A stretch of 64,000 bases of DNA from Lysobacterales bacterium (GCA_016703225.1 JADJCM010000001.1:930001-994000), one strand, 5' to 3'; positions 35,273 to 44,350 are shown, counted from the stretch's first letter. Notes: generated by a model from the sequence alone, not told the origin. Translations and numbers: made by a program.

Positions 35273-35755
35273 ATGCCTCCAGAACCTGACGCACCGCCGC
35301 AGCTCGACCGCACCGACCAGCGCATCCTCGAAGCACTCCAGGACGACGCCCGGCGCAGCGTCGCCGACCTGGCTGCGCTGGTCTCGCTGTCGCACTCGCC
35401 GGTGTGGCGGCGCGTGCGCGCACTGGAAGCCGCTGGCGTCATCGCCGGATACCACGCCCATCTCGACGAGCGCCGCCTCGGCTTCGGCGTGCGCGGCTTC
35501 GTGCAGCTGCAGTTGGAAAACCACACCGCCGAGATCGCCACGGCCTTCGAACGCGAAGTGCAGCTGCTCGATCAGGTGCTGGCCTGCCACAACCTCAGCG
35601 GCAAGTACGACTACCAGCTGGAAGTGATCGCGCGTTCGCTCGACGACTTCGCCAGCTTCGTGCGCGAGCGCGTGCGCCGCCTGCCTGGCGTGCGCGAGAT
35701 CGCCACCAGCTTCAGCCTGCGCGAGGTCAAGGGCGCACGGCGGGTGCCGGTGTAG
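35273..35755 (+). CDS. Lrp/AsnC family transcriptional regulator (MdeR-like by context)
   Basis: 160 aa, usual Lrp size. Residues 10-65 form the AsnC-type helix-turn-helix (LDRTDQRILEALQDDARRSV, then SHSPVWRRVRALEAAGVI). The rest is the ligand-binding RAM domain (YDYQLEVIARSLDDFASFV, RLPGVREIATSFSL). The divergent arrangement with the PLP lyase gene is typical for local control and matches mdeR of Pseudomonas, which responds to methionine. The start was placed at 35273; the open frame upstream is antisense to the lyase. Confidence 0.92.
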   Translation: MPPEPDAPPQLDRTDQRILEALQDDARRSVADLAALVSLSHSPVWRRVRALEAAGVIAGYHAHLDERRLGFGVRGFVQLQLENHTAEIATAFEREVQLLDQVLACHNLSGKYDYQLEVIARSLDDFASFVRERVRRLPGVREIATSFSLREVKGARRVPV

Positions 35756-35862
35756 CGCTCGCCCTGCGGCGATCTCCGCGGCGGGGCCCCACGTCCGACC
35801 ACTACTCGGGTCGGCAGCGCCCGCACTGGTTGTCGCCCGACCGTCCTCGCGGTGCCAGTGCT

Positions 35863-37008
35863 TCAGTCGGGTGGTGCTTCCGCTGGACGCACCGGCGGCC
35901 GCGCCGGTTCCGGCACCGGCGGTGGACGCGTGGCTGATGGGCGCACCTGCGGCGGCTTGGGAGTTGCCGGTTTCGCCGGGTCCGGCGCTGGCGTCGGTGG
36001 TGGCGTGTCGGGCTTGCAGCGCTGACAGGCGGCGGCATCGAACTGCCGCTCGAGCTCATCGGACAAACTTTGCTGCGTCTCCAGCAGACGCGCGTACTGC
36101 TCGCTCAGGCCCTCGATGTAGGTTGCCAGCGCTTCCCACTCAGACATGTGCGGCACCAGCGCCATCATCTGCATGGCCTCCTTGCTCTCTCTGGCGAGGT
36201 CGAAGAGATTGGCCACGGTGTTGGCGATGCCGACGGTGCGGCCGCCGAGTCGCGTCAGCCTCCCAAGCCGGGATTCCGGCATGCGACTGAATCTGAGGCT
36301 GCGCTGCAACTCGGTCCGCCTCGCCGTGCGCAGATGCTGTGGCCGCTTCTCGATGACGTCGGCCAACTCGTCCAGCGCCGCCTGCGAGGCAGCGAAGAAG
36401 ACCTCCCCGGCCCCGGTGCCGACCATGGATTCGCCGGGCGTGTTGCGGCCCTGCAGTCGATCGAACGCGGCCCGGATCGTGCGCACCGCGGCGCGCAGCC
36501 CGCGCGCCAGCTCGTCGAGGTGGTCTTTGCGTTGCTGGGTGGACAGGCGCAGCCGGCCCAATTCCTCTGCCGCGCTGGCGAATCCGCCGCGCTCGCAGGC
36601 CCTGGCGTAGCCGGCGGCACGGTCGGCGTAACCGCGCGAGCGGCGCAGCGCGTCCTGGAAGAAGACATCGCGGTACTGGTTCGCCAGCATTTCATCGACG
36701 ATCTGCCGACTCTCGTTCAGCACTGGGGTGTCGTAGGGATGCTTCGGGCGATAGGTCGGCCCTTCCGGCAGCGGCAGCGCCCACTCGGCTGCGGGATCGA
36801 ACAGCCACGGACGGAAGATCGTGTCGACACCCGCATCGAACACGCCGCCGATATTCGACTGCGTCTGCCGCAGGATCTCGCGCAGACCCGCGAGAAAGCC
36901 CGGTGGCGTCGCCGGCGCGGGCACCGGGTCGGGCCCGGCCGAAGCGGCCGTCGCGTGCCCCAGCAGCAACGCGAACATCGCACCTCGCAGCGCGACCCTA
37001 GCGGCCAT
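35863..37008 (-). CDS. Exported protein of unknown function, Pro-rich C-terminus
   Basis: 381 aa with a signal peptide (MAARVALRGAMFALLLGHATAASA). Residues 100-310 are rich in Arg, Glu and Ala and predicted helical, including probable coiled coil (SEQYARLLETQQSLSDELER). A CQRC pair is followed by about 55 residues rich in Pro, Ala and Lys that end at the stop. Its start overlaps the preceding gene by 11 bp. A helical exported pair can recall VirB5/TrbJ-like pilus proteins, but there are no other secretion genes and the similarity is not strong. Not recognised. Confidence 0.65.
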   Translation of the reverse strand: MAARVALRGAMFALLLGHATAASAGPDPVPAPATPPGFLAGLREILRQTQSNIGGVFDAGVDTIFRPWLFDPAAEWALPLPEGPTYRPKHPYDTPVLNESRQIVDEMLANQYRDVFFQDALRRSRGYADRAAGYARACERGGFASAAEELGRLRLSTQQRKDHLDELARGLRAAVRTIRAAFDRLQGRNTPGESMVGTGAGEVFFAASQAALDELADVIEKRPQHLRTARRTELQRSLRFSRMPESRLGRLTRLGGRTVGIANTVANLFDLARESKEAMQMMALVPHMSEWEALATYIEGLSEQYARLLETQQSLSDELERQFDAAACQRCKPDTPPPTPAPDPAKPATPKPPQVRPSATRPPPVPEPARPPVRPAEAPPD

Positions 37009-37810
37009 CCCCGGCCTCCATGTCCTTGCGAATGCCCTGCTCCAGCCGGTCGAAGGCCGCGTCGGTATCGACGATGTCGTCGCGCTCGACCGTCTCGCAG
37101 GGCGGCGTGGCCGCCGGCATGTTCACGGCGATGCGCGACGCCGCATCCAACGGCGAGAACAGCCGCTGCTGCGCGCGTTCGATGGCCGACTTCGCCGCCG
37201 CAACCGCCTGCTGCCGGAGCGCTTCGGCGTCGGCGGCGAGGCGTTCTCGCTGCGGCTCCGCGGCGGCGCGCTGCGCTTCCGTCGCGAGCGGCCCGAGGCG
37301 GTCGTCGATCGCCATGCGCTCGCCGAGCTTGCGCGCCTGCTGCGCATACAGCTCGGCCGAGCGCGTCAGGTCGGCGTCGATGATCTGCTCCTCGCTGCGC
37401 CAGCGCTGCACGCCTGCGCTCAGGTACTCGAGGTCAGCGGCGGTCAGTGCATGGCCATTGCGCGCACGGGCCAGCGCGTCCCGCAACACATCGAGGTGCA
37501 CTTCGTAGAACGCCTCGGCGCCACTCCAGTTCAGATAGACCGTGTTGTCGCCCCAGGACGCGGCGTACTGCATGGCGCGCGGATGCACCGCGGCCTGCTT
37601 GAACAGTTGGCCCAGATAGGCGGCGCCGTCGTAGAAGCGCCCGCGGGCTTCGGCATGCTGCGCCTGCAGTTCGGCGACCAGCCCTTCGATCCGCGACACC
37701 GCCTGCGGGCCAGGCACGACTTCACCCAGGGCCGGCGCTGCCTTCGCGCCTGAAGCGCAGCAGAGCACCGCGGCCAGCGTCAGCGATCGGAACGATTGCA
37801 CCAATGCCAT
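36998..37810 (-). CDS. Exported helical protein of unknown function
   Basis: 270 aa with a signal peptide (MALVQSFRSLTLAAVLCCASGAKA). The mature part is mostly helical and charged, with a GRFYDGAAYLGQLFKQAAVH segment and a later Gln/Ala/Glu-rich probable coiled coil. It lacks a recognisable domain. It overlaps the downstream exported-protein gene by 11 bp, so the two are likely translated together and may interact. Not recognised. Confidence 0.65.
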   Translation of the reverse strand: MALVQSFRSLTLAAVLCCASGAKAAPALGEVVPGPQAVSRIEGLVAELQAQHAEARGRFYDGAAYLGQLFKQAAVHPRAMQYAASWGDNTVYLNWSGAEAFYEVHLDVLRDALARARNGHALTAADLEYLSAGVQRWRSEEQIIDADLTRSAELYAQQARKLGERMAIDDRLGPLATEAQRAAAEPQRERLAADAEALRQQAVAAAKSAIERAQQRLFSPLDAASRIAVNMPAATPPCETVERDDIVDTDAAFDRLEQGIRKDMEAGDGR

Positions 37811-37903
37811 TCGACACCCGGGCGTGGGAAGTCCGAACCAAGCCAGGCGCAGTCTATGCGACGGATCGGTACGGTCAAGTTGCGGCCTGCACCGATCGCC
37901 GCC

Positions 37904-39631
37904 TCAGGTCACGCGGGCCTCGGCAGATTGCAGGAGCGCGGAACGCACCATCGCGGCCAGTTCGGCGTGCCGGTAGGGCTTGTTCAGCAGCCGCACGCCG
38001 GAGTCGAGGCGGCCGTCGTGGACCACCGCGTTATCGGTGTAGCCGGAGGTGTAGAGCACGCGCAGCCGCGGTCGCAGGGCGAGGGCGGCGCTGGCGAGCT
38101 GATGGCCGTTCATGCCACCGGGCATGACCACGTCGGTGAACAGCAGGTCGATCTCGTCGCGAACGCCGAGTATCGACAATGCCTCGGGGCCGTTGCCGGC
38201 GACCACCACGCAATAGCCGAGGGCAGCCAGCTGATTGCGGACCAGCTCGCGTACCGGGATATCGTCTTCGACCAACAGCACGGTCTCGCTGCCTCCGACC
38301 AGCGGCCCTTCGGCGACGACGCCAGCCGCATCGACGGCGTCGGCCGCTGCCAGCGGCAGGTACAGGCTCACCGTGGTGCCGGTGCCGGGCTCCGACTGCA
38401 GCTCGACCTGGCCGCCGGACTGGCGCACGAAGCCATAGACCATGGACAAGCCGAGCCCGGTGCCCTTGCCTTTTTCTTTGGTCGTGAAAAACGGCTCGAA
38501 CACCTGCAGCAGATGCTCGGGGGCGATGCCGCAGCCGGCATCGCTGACCTGCACGCGCAAGTAGTTGCCTGCCGGACGCGTCGTCTGCGCGTCCGCCTCC
38601 AGCCGGCAGGCGGCGCTCTCGATGCGCAGGCGCCCGCCCGCGGGCATCGCGTCGCGCGCGTTCAGGCACAGGTTGAGCAGGGCATGGTCGAACTGCGCGG
38701 CATCGACCATCGCCTTCGGCAAGCCCGGCCCACCGACCAGCATGATCTCGACCTGCTAGCCCAGTGCCCGCTGCAACAGCGGCAGCATCTCGACGATGCG
38801 CAGGTGCAGGTCCACGGCGTGCGGATCGAGCGGCTGCCGGCGCGCGAAGGCGAGCAGCGAGCGCGTCAGCTCGGCACCGCGCAGCGCCGCGTTCTGGATC
38901 ATCAGGGCCAGCGGCCGCAGGCGTTCGTCCTCAAGCAACTGAACCAGCATCTCGGCGTTGCCGAGCACGACCGTGAGCAGGTTGTTGAAATCGTGCGCAA
39001 CCCCGCCGGTCAACTGGCCGAGCGACTCCAGCCGTTGCACCTGCTGCAGCCGCTCCTGCTGCTCCTGCAGTTCGCGGGTACGCGCCTGCACCCGTTGCTC
39101 GAGTTCCAGGTTGGTGGCGCGCAGGCGCCCGTTCATCGTGGTCAGCGCGCGGTCCATCGAACGCAGCGCCTCGACCAGCAAGGGGTCGGGCACATAGCGC
39201 GCCGGTGTCTCGCCGCCTTCGCCGCTGCCGGCAAGCACCAGCCCGGCCATGCGGCGGTCATCGCCGAGGATGTGGAACACCAGCCAGCCGCACAGATAGC
39301 CGTGCAGCGAATGCGCCAACTCCAGCGGATGCCCGTCGAACACCGCCCGGAATGCCTCGATCTGTTCGGTGAAGCCGATGTGGGTGCGCTGATGCGCCGC
39401 CAGAATCTGTGGGTCGAGCCCGGCCCCGTGCCAGACCTGCTCCTCGCTGTCGAAATGGAACTGCACGTAGTCGCCGATGCCATCTAGGATCGAAGGCAGC
39501 GCCGCGGCATCGGCTTCGTCGCGCACTCGCGCCAGCTGGTTGACCAGCTCCACCAGCCGCCGGTGCTGGGTATCGACCGACTCGATGCCGCACTCGAAAC
39601 GCGGCCCCCATTGGAAGAGCTTGAATTCCAT
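37904..39631 (-). pseudogene. Hemerythrin-histidine kinase-receiver hybrid split by one in-frame TAG
   Basis: From the ATG at 39631 the frame encodes a bacteriohemerythrin domain (His in SVDTQHRR, HFDSEE, AAHQRTH, HILGDD; residues 1-130). A HisKA with GGVAHDFNNLLTVVLGN follows, with a TAG at 38758-38756 (codon 292). The same frame then resumes: LLNLCLNARDAMPAGG (N box), FEPFFTTKEKGKGTGLGLSM and a full receiver (LLFTDVVMPGG, LLNKPYRH). The surrounding residues LG-[TAG]-QVEI suggest a GAG-to-TAG change. Upstream translation alone lacks the ATPase; an internal ATG at 38743 could restart on the second half. An O2- or NO-sensing kinase is the expected ancestral role. Confidence 0.85.
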
Positions 39632-39888
39632 CGTCGTTCCAGTCACGAGCCAAGCCCGACCCGAGCCTGCGCCGCGACGGGCGAAGGTGGCGTCAACAAA
39701 GTCTCCGTTACACAATTCTTGGCGTGACTTTCGCGGCGGGCCTCAGTCGGAGACTCCTCGAAATCGATGGGTAGCGAGACCTCCCCGCTGGCGCCCCTCG
39801 CCCCTCCCAGGAGTCATGGCAACCCAACGCTGGCGCGTGGCATCGGAAGCGACAGGGCGGCCGCGGCGCCGCGCATCGAGGGGCGTCC

Positions 39889-41118
39889 ATGTTCACGAGC
39901 CTGCGGCAACTCACCCGTGCCTACCCCGTCAGCGTGTTCCTGGTGCTGGCCTTCGCGCTGTCCTGGTACCCGTGGTTCATCGCGCTCGCACAGCAGCGCC
40001 ACACCGGGCCCAATCCGCTCGGGCCATTCGTCGCGGCATTGATCGTCACCGGGCTCTGCGTCGGAAAGAGCGGCGTGCGCGCCTTGCTGGCGGCGACGGT
40101 GCGGGTGCGCGTCCGCTGGCGATGGCTGCTGCTCGCGCTCGGTACGCCTTTCGCGATCACCGCCGCAGCGGTGCTGCTCAACACCTGGCTCGGCGCGCCG
40201 GCACCGACCGCCGCGCAGTGGGCGGCCTGGCCCGGACGCATCGAGAGCTTCCTGATCATCCTGCTGTTCGTCGCGCTCGGCGAGGAACCGGGCTGGCGCG
40301 GCTTCCTGCTGCCGCACCTGGCGCAGCGCTTCGGCGCCCTGCGCGGCAGCGCCGTGCTCGCCGCGATCTGGAGCCTGTGGCACCTGCCGCTGCTCGGGCA
40401 CGCGGTGGCACTGCCGCAGGTGCTGCCATTCCTGCTCGGCGTGGTGGCCGCCACCTTCGTGGTGACCTGGCTCTACCTCGGATCGGGCGGCAACCTGCTG
40501 CTGCCGATGCTGATGCACGCCACGCTCAACACCGTCGGCGCCGAATTCGCCTTCGCCTGGGTGACCGGCCCCGACCTGACCCGGTTGTGGTGGATCAGCT
40601 CCGGACTCTGGCTGCTGCTGGCGATGTTCTCGGCGTGGCGCCTGCGTGTGTACCCGCCGGTGCGATCACGACGCGCGGAGCAGCGGCCCGGTCAACCGGA
40701 CCTGCAAGCCGCCGAGCGCCGAGCGGTCGACCGCGATCTCGAAACCGTGCGCGTCGGCGATGCGGCGGACGATCGACCAGCCCAGGCCGCTGCCTTCGGG
40801 CGAGCGCCCGAGTACGCGGAAAAAGCGCTCGCCCAGGCGTTGCCGCTGCGCTGCATCGAGCCCCGGTCCGTCGTCGTCGACACGCAACTCGAAGTGTTCA
40901 CCGCACCGGCGCAGGGCGACTTCGACGCGACCGCCCTCGCGGCCATAGCGCAACGCGTTGTCGACCAGGTTGCGGATCAGCACCCCGAGCAGCAGCGCGT
41001 CAGCGCGACAGCGGACCTCCGCTTCGGCGTCCAACGACAGGCTGCGCTGCTGCGCAACGGTAGCCGCGGCCAGTTCGCCGAGCACCCCGCGAGCCACCGC
41101 CTCCAGCTCGACCGCTGA
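39889..41118 (+). CDS. CPBP-family intramembrane metalloprotease with long antisense-overlapping 3' extension
   Basis: The first about 260 residues form a typical CPBP (Rce1-like) protein: several membrane helices, the EExxxR-type motif GEEPGWRGFLLPHL, then WSLWHLPLLG and LMHATLNT supplying metal-binding His/Asn. The ATG has GAGGGG just upstream. Such proteins usually end near here, but this frame has no stop until 41118. The final 150 codons lie antisense to the QseC-like kinase gene and are Arg/Ala-rich. The native stop may have been lost by mutation or frameshift. Substrate unknown; the extension is probably not functional. Confidence 0.75.
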   Translation: MFTSLRQLTRAYPVSVFLVLAFALSWYPWFIALAQQRHTGPNPLGPFVAALIVTGLCVGKSGVRALLAATVRVRVRWRWLLLALGTPFAITAAAVLLNTWLGAPAPTAAQWAAWPGRIESFLIILLFVALGEEPGWRGFLLPHLAQRFGALRGSAVLAAIWSLWHLPLLGHAVALPQVLPFLLGVVAATFVVTWLYLGSGGNLLLPMLMHATLNTVGAEFAFAWVTGPDLTRLWWISSGLWLLLAMFSAWRLRVYPPVRSRRAEQRPGQPDLQAAERRAVDRDLETVRVGDAADDRPAQAAAFGRAPEYAEKALAQALPLRCIEPRSVVVDTQLEVFTAPAQGDFDATALAAIAQRVVDQVADQHPEQQRVSATADLRFGVQRQAALLRNGSRGQFAEHPASHRLQLDR

Positions 41119-42015
41119 CAGCTGCAACGGGCCCGATGACTCGATCCTCGACAACGTGAGCAACTGTTCGACCAGTCGCGCGGCCCGATCACAAGCGGCG
41201 ATCGTGGCCCCCAGGGCATGGCGGCGCTGTCCGTCGTCCGCGGCACCGAGCGCGACCTGGGCCTGGGCGCGGATGGCCGCGATCGGCGTGCGCAGTTCAT
41301 GCGCGGCGTCGGCGGTGAAGCGGCGCTCGGCGCCGAGCAGCGCCTCGATGCGGGCGAACAGATGGTTCAGCGCCTCGACCAGCGGCAGCAGTTCGCGGTC
41401 GGCATCGTCCAGCGCCAGCGGCTCCAGTGCCTGCGGCTCGCGTCCGGCCAGCGCTCGACCCAGTCGATGCAGCGGCGCGATGGCACGCGCCACCGCCCAC
41501 CACACCACCAGCGCCAGCAACGGCAGCGACCAAAGCAGCGGCCACAGCGTGTTGTGCAGGGCAGCCCAGAGGATGGCGTTGCGCGCGCTGCTGCGCTCGC
41601 CGACCTGGACGACGACATCGCGCCGGGCGCTGCGCGCCACGAACACGCGCCATGCCGCGCCGTCGATACGCACGTCGTGGAAACGCCCCCCTTCGCCGAT
41701 GTCTCCGGCCACCAGCTGCTGCCGTGGCGCGTCCGCCGAACGCAGCGCGAGGCGCCCGTTGCGGAACACCTGGAAAGCCACGGCCGATGCATAGCGATGC
41801 AGCGGGCGCGCCTCGACCGGGCGGTCGTCGTCATCCCCATGGCGCTGCGCCAACAGGGCGGACGCCGCCTGCGCGAGGTGGCCGTCGAGCAGTTCCTCGA
41901 GTTCGTGCCGGGTGTCGAACCAGGTCAGCGCTGCGGCCGCGAGCCATAGCCCGGCAACCGCTGCCAGGACCCGGCCGAGCAGACGCCGCTGCAACGAGGG
42001 CCGGCGCAGACTCAT
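40666..42015 (-). CDS. QseC-like sensor histidine kinase
   Basis: 449 aa. Two membrane segments (about residues 12-35 and 150-175) bracket a periplasmic domain. The kinase core carries FTADAAHELRTPIAAIRAQAQVAL with phospho-His, then the N box LVDNALRYGREGG, FFRVLGRSPEGSGLGWSIVR and related boxes. The core matches QseC/PmrB-type kinases. The gene overlaps its response regulator by 4 bp and is last in the operon with the cytochrome genes at 42705-44311, suggesting it senses a redox-linked signal. Its 3' third is antisense to the CPBP reading frame. Confidence 0.92.
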   Translation of the reverse strand: MSLRRPSLQRRLLGRVLAAVAGLWLAAAALTWFDTRHELEELLDGHLAQAASALLAQRHGDDDDRPVEARPLHRYASAVAFQVFRNGRLALRSADAPRQQLVAGDIGEGGRFHDVRIDGAAWRVFVARSARRDVVVQVGERSSARNAILWAALHNTLWPLLWSLPLLALVVWWAVARAIAPLHRLGRALAGREPQALEPLALDDADRELLPLVEALNHLFARIEALLGAERRFTADAAHELRTPIAAIRAQAQVALGAADDGQRRHALGATIAACDRAARLVEQLLTLSRIESSGPLQLSAVELEAVARGVLGELAAATVAQQRSLSLDAEAEVRCRADALLLGVLIRNLVDNALRYGREGGRVEVALRRCGEHFELRVDDDGPGLDAAQRQRLGERFFRVLGRSPEGSGLGWSIVRRIADAHGFEIAVDRSALGGLQVRLTGPLLRAS

Positions 42016-42680
42016 GACGTCACCGCGCGTGGCAACAGATAGCCGACGCCGCGCACGGTGCGCACCAGCTCGGCGCCCAACTTGCGCCGCAGGTGATGCA
42101 CATGCACCTCGATGGCGTTGCTGTCGATCTCCTGCCCCCAGCCGTACACGCGCTGCTCCAACTGTTCGCGCGAGAGCACGCGGCCGGCGCTCAACATCAA
42201 TTGCTGCAGCACGTCGAACTCGCGCGCAGGCAACGGCACGGGCACGCCGGCGCGGGTGACGGTGCGCGCGGCCGGATCGAGCTCGACATCGCCGGCGTGC
42301 AGGCGCTCCGCGGCCAGACCGTGGGCACGTCGCACCAGCGCGCGCAGGCGCGCGGCGAGTTCATCCAGATCAACCGGCTTGAGCACATAGTCGTCGGCGC
42401 CGCGATCCAGGCCGCGAATGCGGTCGGCCACGGCATCGCGTGCGGTCAGCACCAGCACCGGGGTCGTGCACTGCTCGCGTCGCAGCGCAGCCAGCACCTC
42501 GAGGCCATCCTGTCGCGGCAGACCGAGATCGAGCACCGCGGCCGCATAGGGTTCGGCGCGCAGCTCGCGTTCCGCGGCCAGGCCGTCGCGCACCCAGTCC
42601 ACCTGCCAGCCGCGCTGAGCAAGCCCCACCCGCAGGGCGTCCCCGAGCAACGGATCGTCTTCGGCCAGCAGGATGCGCAC
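42012..42680 (-). CDS. QseB/PmrA-like response regulator (OmpR family)
   Basis: 222 aa. The receiver has acidic DD after LLAE, the phospho-Asp in AAVLDLGLPRQDG, and Lys in YVLKPVDL. The winged-helix DNA-binding domain contains SNAIEVHVHHLRRKLGAE and ends VRTVRGVGYLL, very like QseB. It is translationally coupled to the kinase downstream (4-bp overlap) and lies 24 bp after the cytochrome b561 gene. A two-half-site box of the kind bound by PmrA/QseB regulators is present at 44351-44367, upstream of the operon's first gene. Confidence 0.93.
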   Translation of the reverse strand: MRILLAEDDPLLGDALRVGLAQRGWQVDWVRDGLAAERELRAEPYAAAVLDLGLPRQDGLEVLAALRREQCTTPVLVLTARDAVADRIRGLDRGADDYVLKPVDLDELAARLRALVRRAHGLAAERLHAGDVELDPAARTVTRAGVPVPLPAREFDVLQQLMLSAGRVLSREQLEQRVYGWGQEIDSNAIEVHVHHLRRKLGAELVRTVRGVGYLLPRAVTS

Positions 42681-42704
42681 ACCGGCATTGTCCCACGTGC
42701 GCGT

Positions 42705-43391
42705 TCAGCGCTGCTCGGCCGCGGCTTCGACCGCCGGCGCTTCCGGGGGCCACGCCTGCCAGACCCAGAAGCCGAGCGCGCTGCACAGCAGGGCGGCGCC
42801 GAGGACGTTGCGCGCGCTGCCGATGCCGTCTGCCGGCAGGCCGTGCTTGCGACCGCTGAACATCGCCGCCACCAGGTTCTCGTGGTGCAGGCGGCTGCTC
42901 GCCAGCACCCCGACCACGTGCACGCCGACGACCAGCAGCATCAGGCTGGCGGCGACCTCATGCACCTCCTCGAAGCCGTCGCCGAGCCATTCCTGGTAGG
43001 TGACGATGCCGCTGGCGGCGACCGCCACCGCCAACGCCAGCAGGGCCAGGATCGCCCAGCCGCCGGCGGGGTTGTGGCCGACGCAGTGCGGCGGCGTACC
43101 GGACCAGAGTCCGCGCAGGTAGCCAGCCAGCGCTCGTGGTCCGCGCACGAAGGCGGCAAAGCGCGCATGACGCGTGCCGACGAAACCCCACAGCACGCGG
43201 AATGCGACCAGGCCGGCGAGCGTGTAGCCGAAGGCAACGTGCAGCAGGCGCTGACGTTCGCTCTCGGCGGTCAGCCAGGCGCCGGCGAAGCAGATCACCA
43301 TCGCCCAGTGGAAGACGCGCACCGGCAGATCCCAGACCAGGATCGACGCCGGGCGCGGTTTACTGTTTCGGGATTCGGACGTCGTGTTCAT
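42705..43391 (-). CDS. Cytochrome b561 domain-containing membrane protein
   Basis: 228 aa with four membrane segments characteristic of prokaryotic cytochrome b561. The start ILVWDLPVRVFHWAMVICF holds a heme-ligand His; further His are in LLHVAFGY, FEEVHEVAASLMLLVVGVHV and RLHHENLVAAM. It would move electrons between the quinone pool and periplasmic cytochromes. The start overlaps the diheme cytochrome gene by 32 bp, and the QseBC-like genes follow. The trio with the diheme and SHP cytochromes matches known shp-dhc-cyb clusters. Confidence 0.92.
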   Translation of the reverse strand: MNTTSESRNSKPRPASILVWDLPVRVFHWAMVICFAGAWLTAESERQRLLHVAFGYTLAGLVAFRVLWGFVGTRHARFAAFVRGPRALAGYLRGLWSGTPPHCVGHNPAGGWAILALLALAVAVAASGIVTYQEWLGDGFEEVHEVAASLMLLVVGVHVVGVLASSRLHHENLVAAMFSGRKHGLPADGIGSARNVLGAALLCSALGFWVWQAWPPEAPAVEAAAEQR

Positions 43392-43872
43392 GGAAGACTC
43401 CTTGGTCTGCGGTGCGGTGACAGGCGGTGCAGTTCGAGGGCTTGCCGATCAAGGGTCGCTGCCAGGTGCTGGCACGGATGCCGTGGTGCTGGCGCTCGAA
43501 CCAGCGCGCACGGGTGATGCGATCCTCGGGCGGTGCTAGGTCCGGCGCGAAACGCTTCGCTGCACCGGCGTTGGCGACCAGCCAGGTTTCGATCTCGCGG
43601 GCGAGCGCCGGCGCAAGCGCCGCATCGGTGCCGAAGTGGCGGTCGAGGCCTCGCATCAGGCGTTGCCAGGAGGCAGCCGGCAACATCTTCGGCAGGAATG
43701 CGGCGTGGCAGGCCGCGCACTCTTCGAGGTAGGCAGGCTTCGGAGACTGGGCGACGGAGGATTCGGCTCGCACCTGCGCCTGCGCCTGCGCCTGCGCCTG
43801 TGCCGGCGCCGCCGCCGCCGCCATCGGCAGCATCAGGCAGAGGGCGGCAAGCGTGAAATGGACTCGGCTCAT
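43360..43872 (-). CDS. Diheme cytochrome c (DHC)
   Basis: 170 aa with a signal peptide (MSRVHFTLAALCLMLPMAAAA). Heme motifs are CAACH at residues 52-56 and CTACH near residue 150. The C-terminus, GVFHEHDVRIPK, matches DHC proteins. It is the electron donor for the SHP cytochrome in related clusters. After the signal peptide is a Gln-Ala run encoded by four tandem CTGCGC units (43774-43800), a likely spot for length variation in steps of two residues. The SHP gene lies 16 bp upstream and the b561 start overlaps by 32 bp. Confidence 0.9.
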   Translation of the reverse strand: MSRVHFTLAALCLMLPMAAAAAPAQAQAQAQAQVRAESSVAQSPKPAYLEECAACHAAFLPKMLPAASWQRLMRGLDRHFGTDAALAPALAREIETWLVANAGAAKRFAPDLAPPEDRITRARWFERQHHGIRASTWQRPLIGKPSNCTACHRTADQGVFHEHDVRIPKQ

Positions 43873-43888
43873 GGCTGCGCTCCGTGGG

Positions 43889-44311
43889 TCAGGACTTGAG
43901 GCTGGACAGCCAGGCGATGACATCGGCCTTCTCCAGCACCGAACACTCGCGCCCGAGCACGTCGTTGCAGTTGCGGCGGAACCACTTCTCGACCTTGGCC
44001 GGGTCGGTGAAGCGCTGCGGGTTGGCCGTGGGTGCGAGCGGGGCGATGGTCTTGCCGGTGCTCGCGTGGCGCCCGGGCACGACCGGCCGGTCGCCGTGAC
44101 AGGAAGAGCAGCTCCAGTCGCTGCCGTGGCGTTGCGTGAACAGCTGCATGCCACGGTTCGCGTCGCCCTTGGCCTTGGCCCCGGCCTGTCGGGCGTAGCC
44201 ATCGCCGAGCTGCGCCGGCGTCTCGGCCTGCGCGCCGAGTGCGGCGAACAACATCAGCAGGGGCAGGGACGCGGCCAGCGCGTGGCGGATCGAAATCGAG
44301 CGGGTGTTCAT
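43889..44311 (-). CDS. SHP-type oxygen-binding monoheme cytochrome c (DUF1924)
   Basis: 140 aa with a signal peptide (cleavage near residue 29, after GAQA). Heme attaches at CSSCH (68-72), putting the axial His at about mature residue 43. FRRNCNDVLGREC supplies the Asn (114) that is the sixth heme ligand in the Rhodobacter sphaeroides SHP, flanked by two Cys (115, 123) for a disulfide. SHP proteins bind O2 and diatomic ligands in the periplasm. First gene of a leftward operon with DHC, cytochrome b561 and a QseBC-like pair. Confidence 0.9.
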   Translation of the reverse strand: MNTRSISIRHALAASLPLLMLFAALGAQAETPAQLGDGYARQAGAKAKGDANRGMQLFTQRHGSDWSCSSCHGDRPVVPGRHASTGKTIAPLAPTANPQRFTDPAKVEKWFRRNCNDVLGRECSVLEKADVIAWLSSLKS

Positions 44312-44350
44312 GGTGCCTCCGGGTGTCGGTACTGATGCTCCGATCCGCGG

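Noticed and set aside
35863..37810. VirB5/TrbJ-type conjugation proteins
   Set aside because: Only a loose resemblance of helical exported proteins; no other type IV secretion genes occur in the window.
43873..44202. Upstream extension of the diheme cytochrome frame
   Set aside because: Lies over the SHP gene in another frame and has no signal peptide; MSRVHFT at 43872 gives a proper signal sequence.
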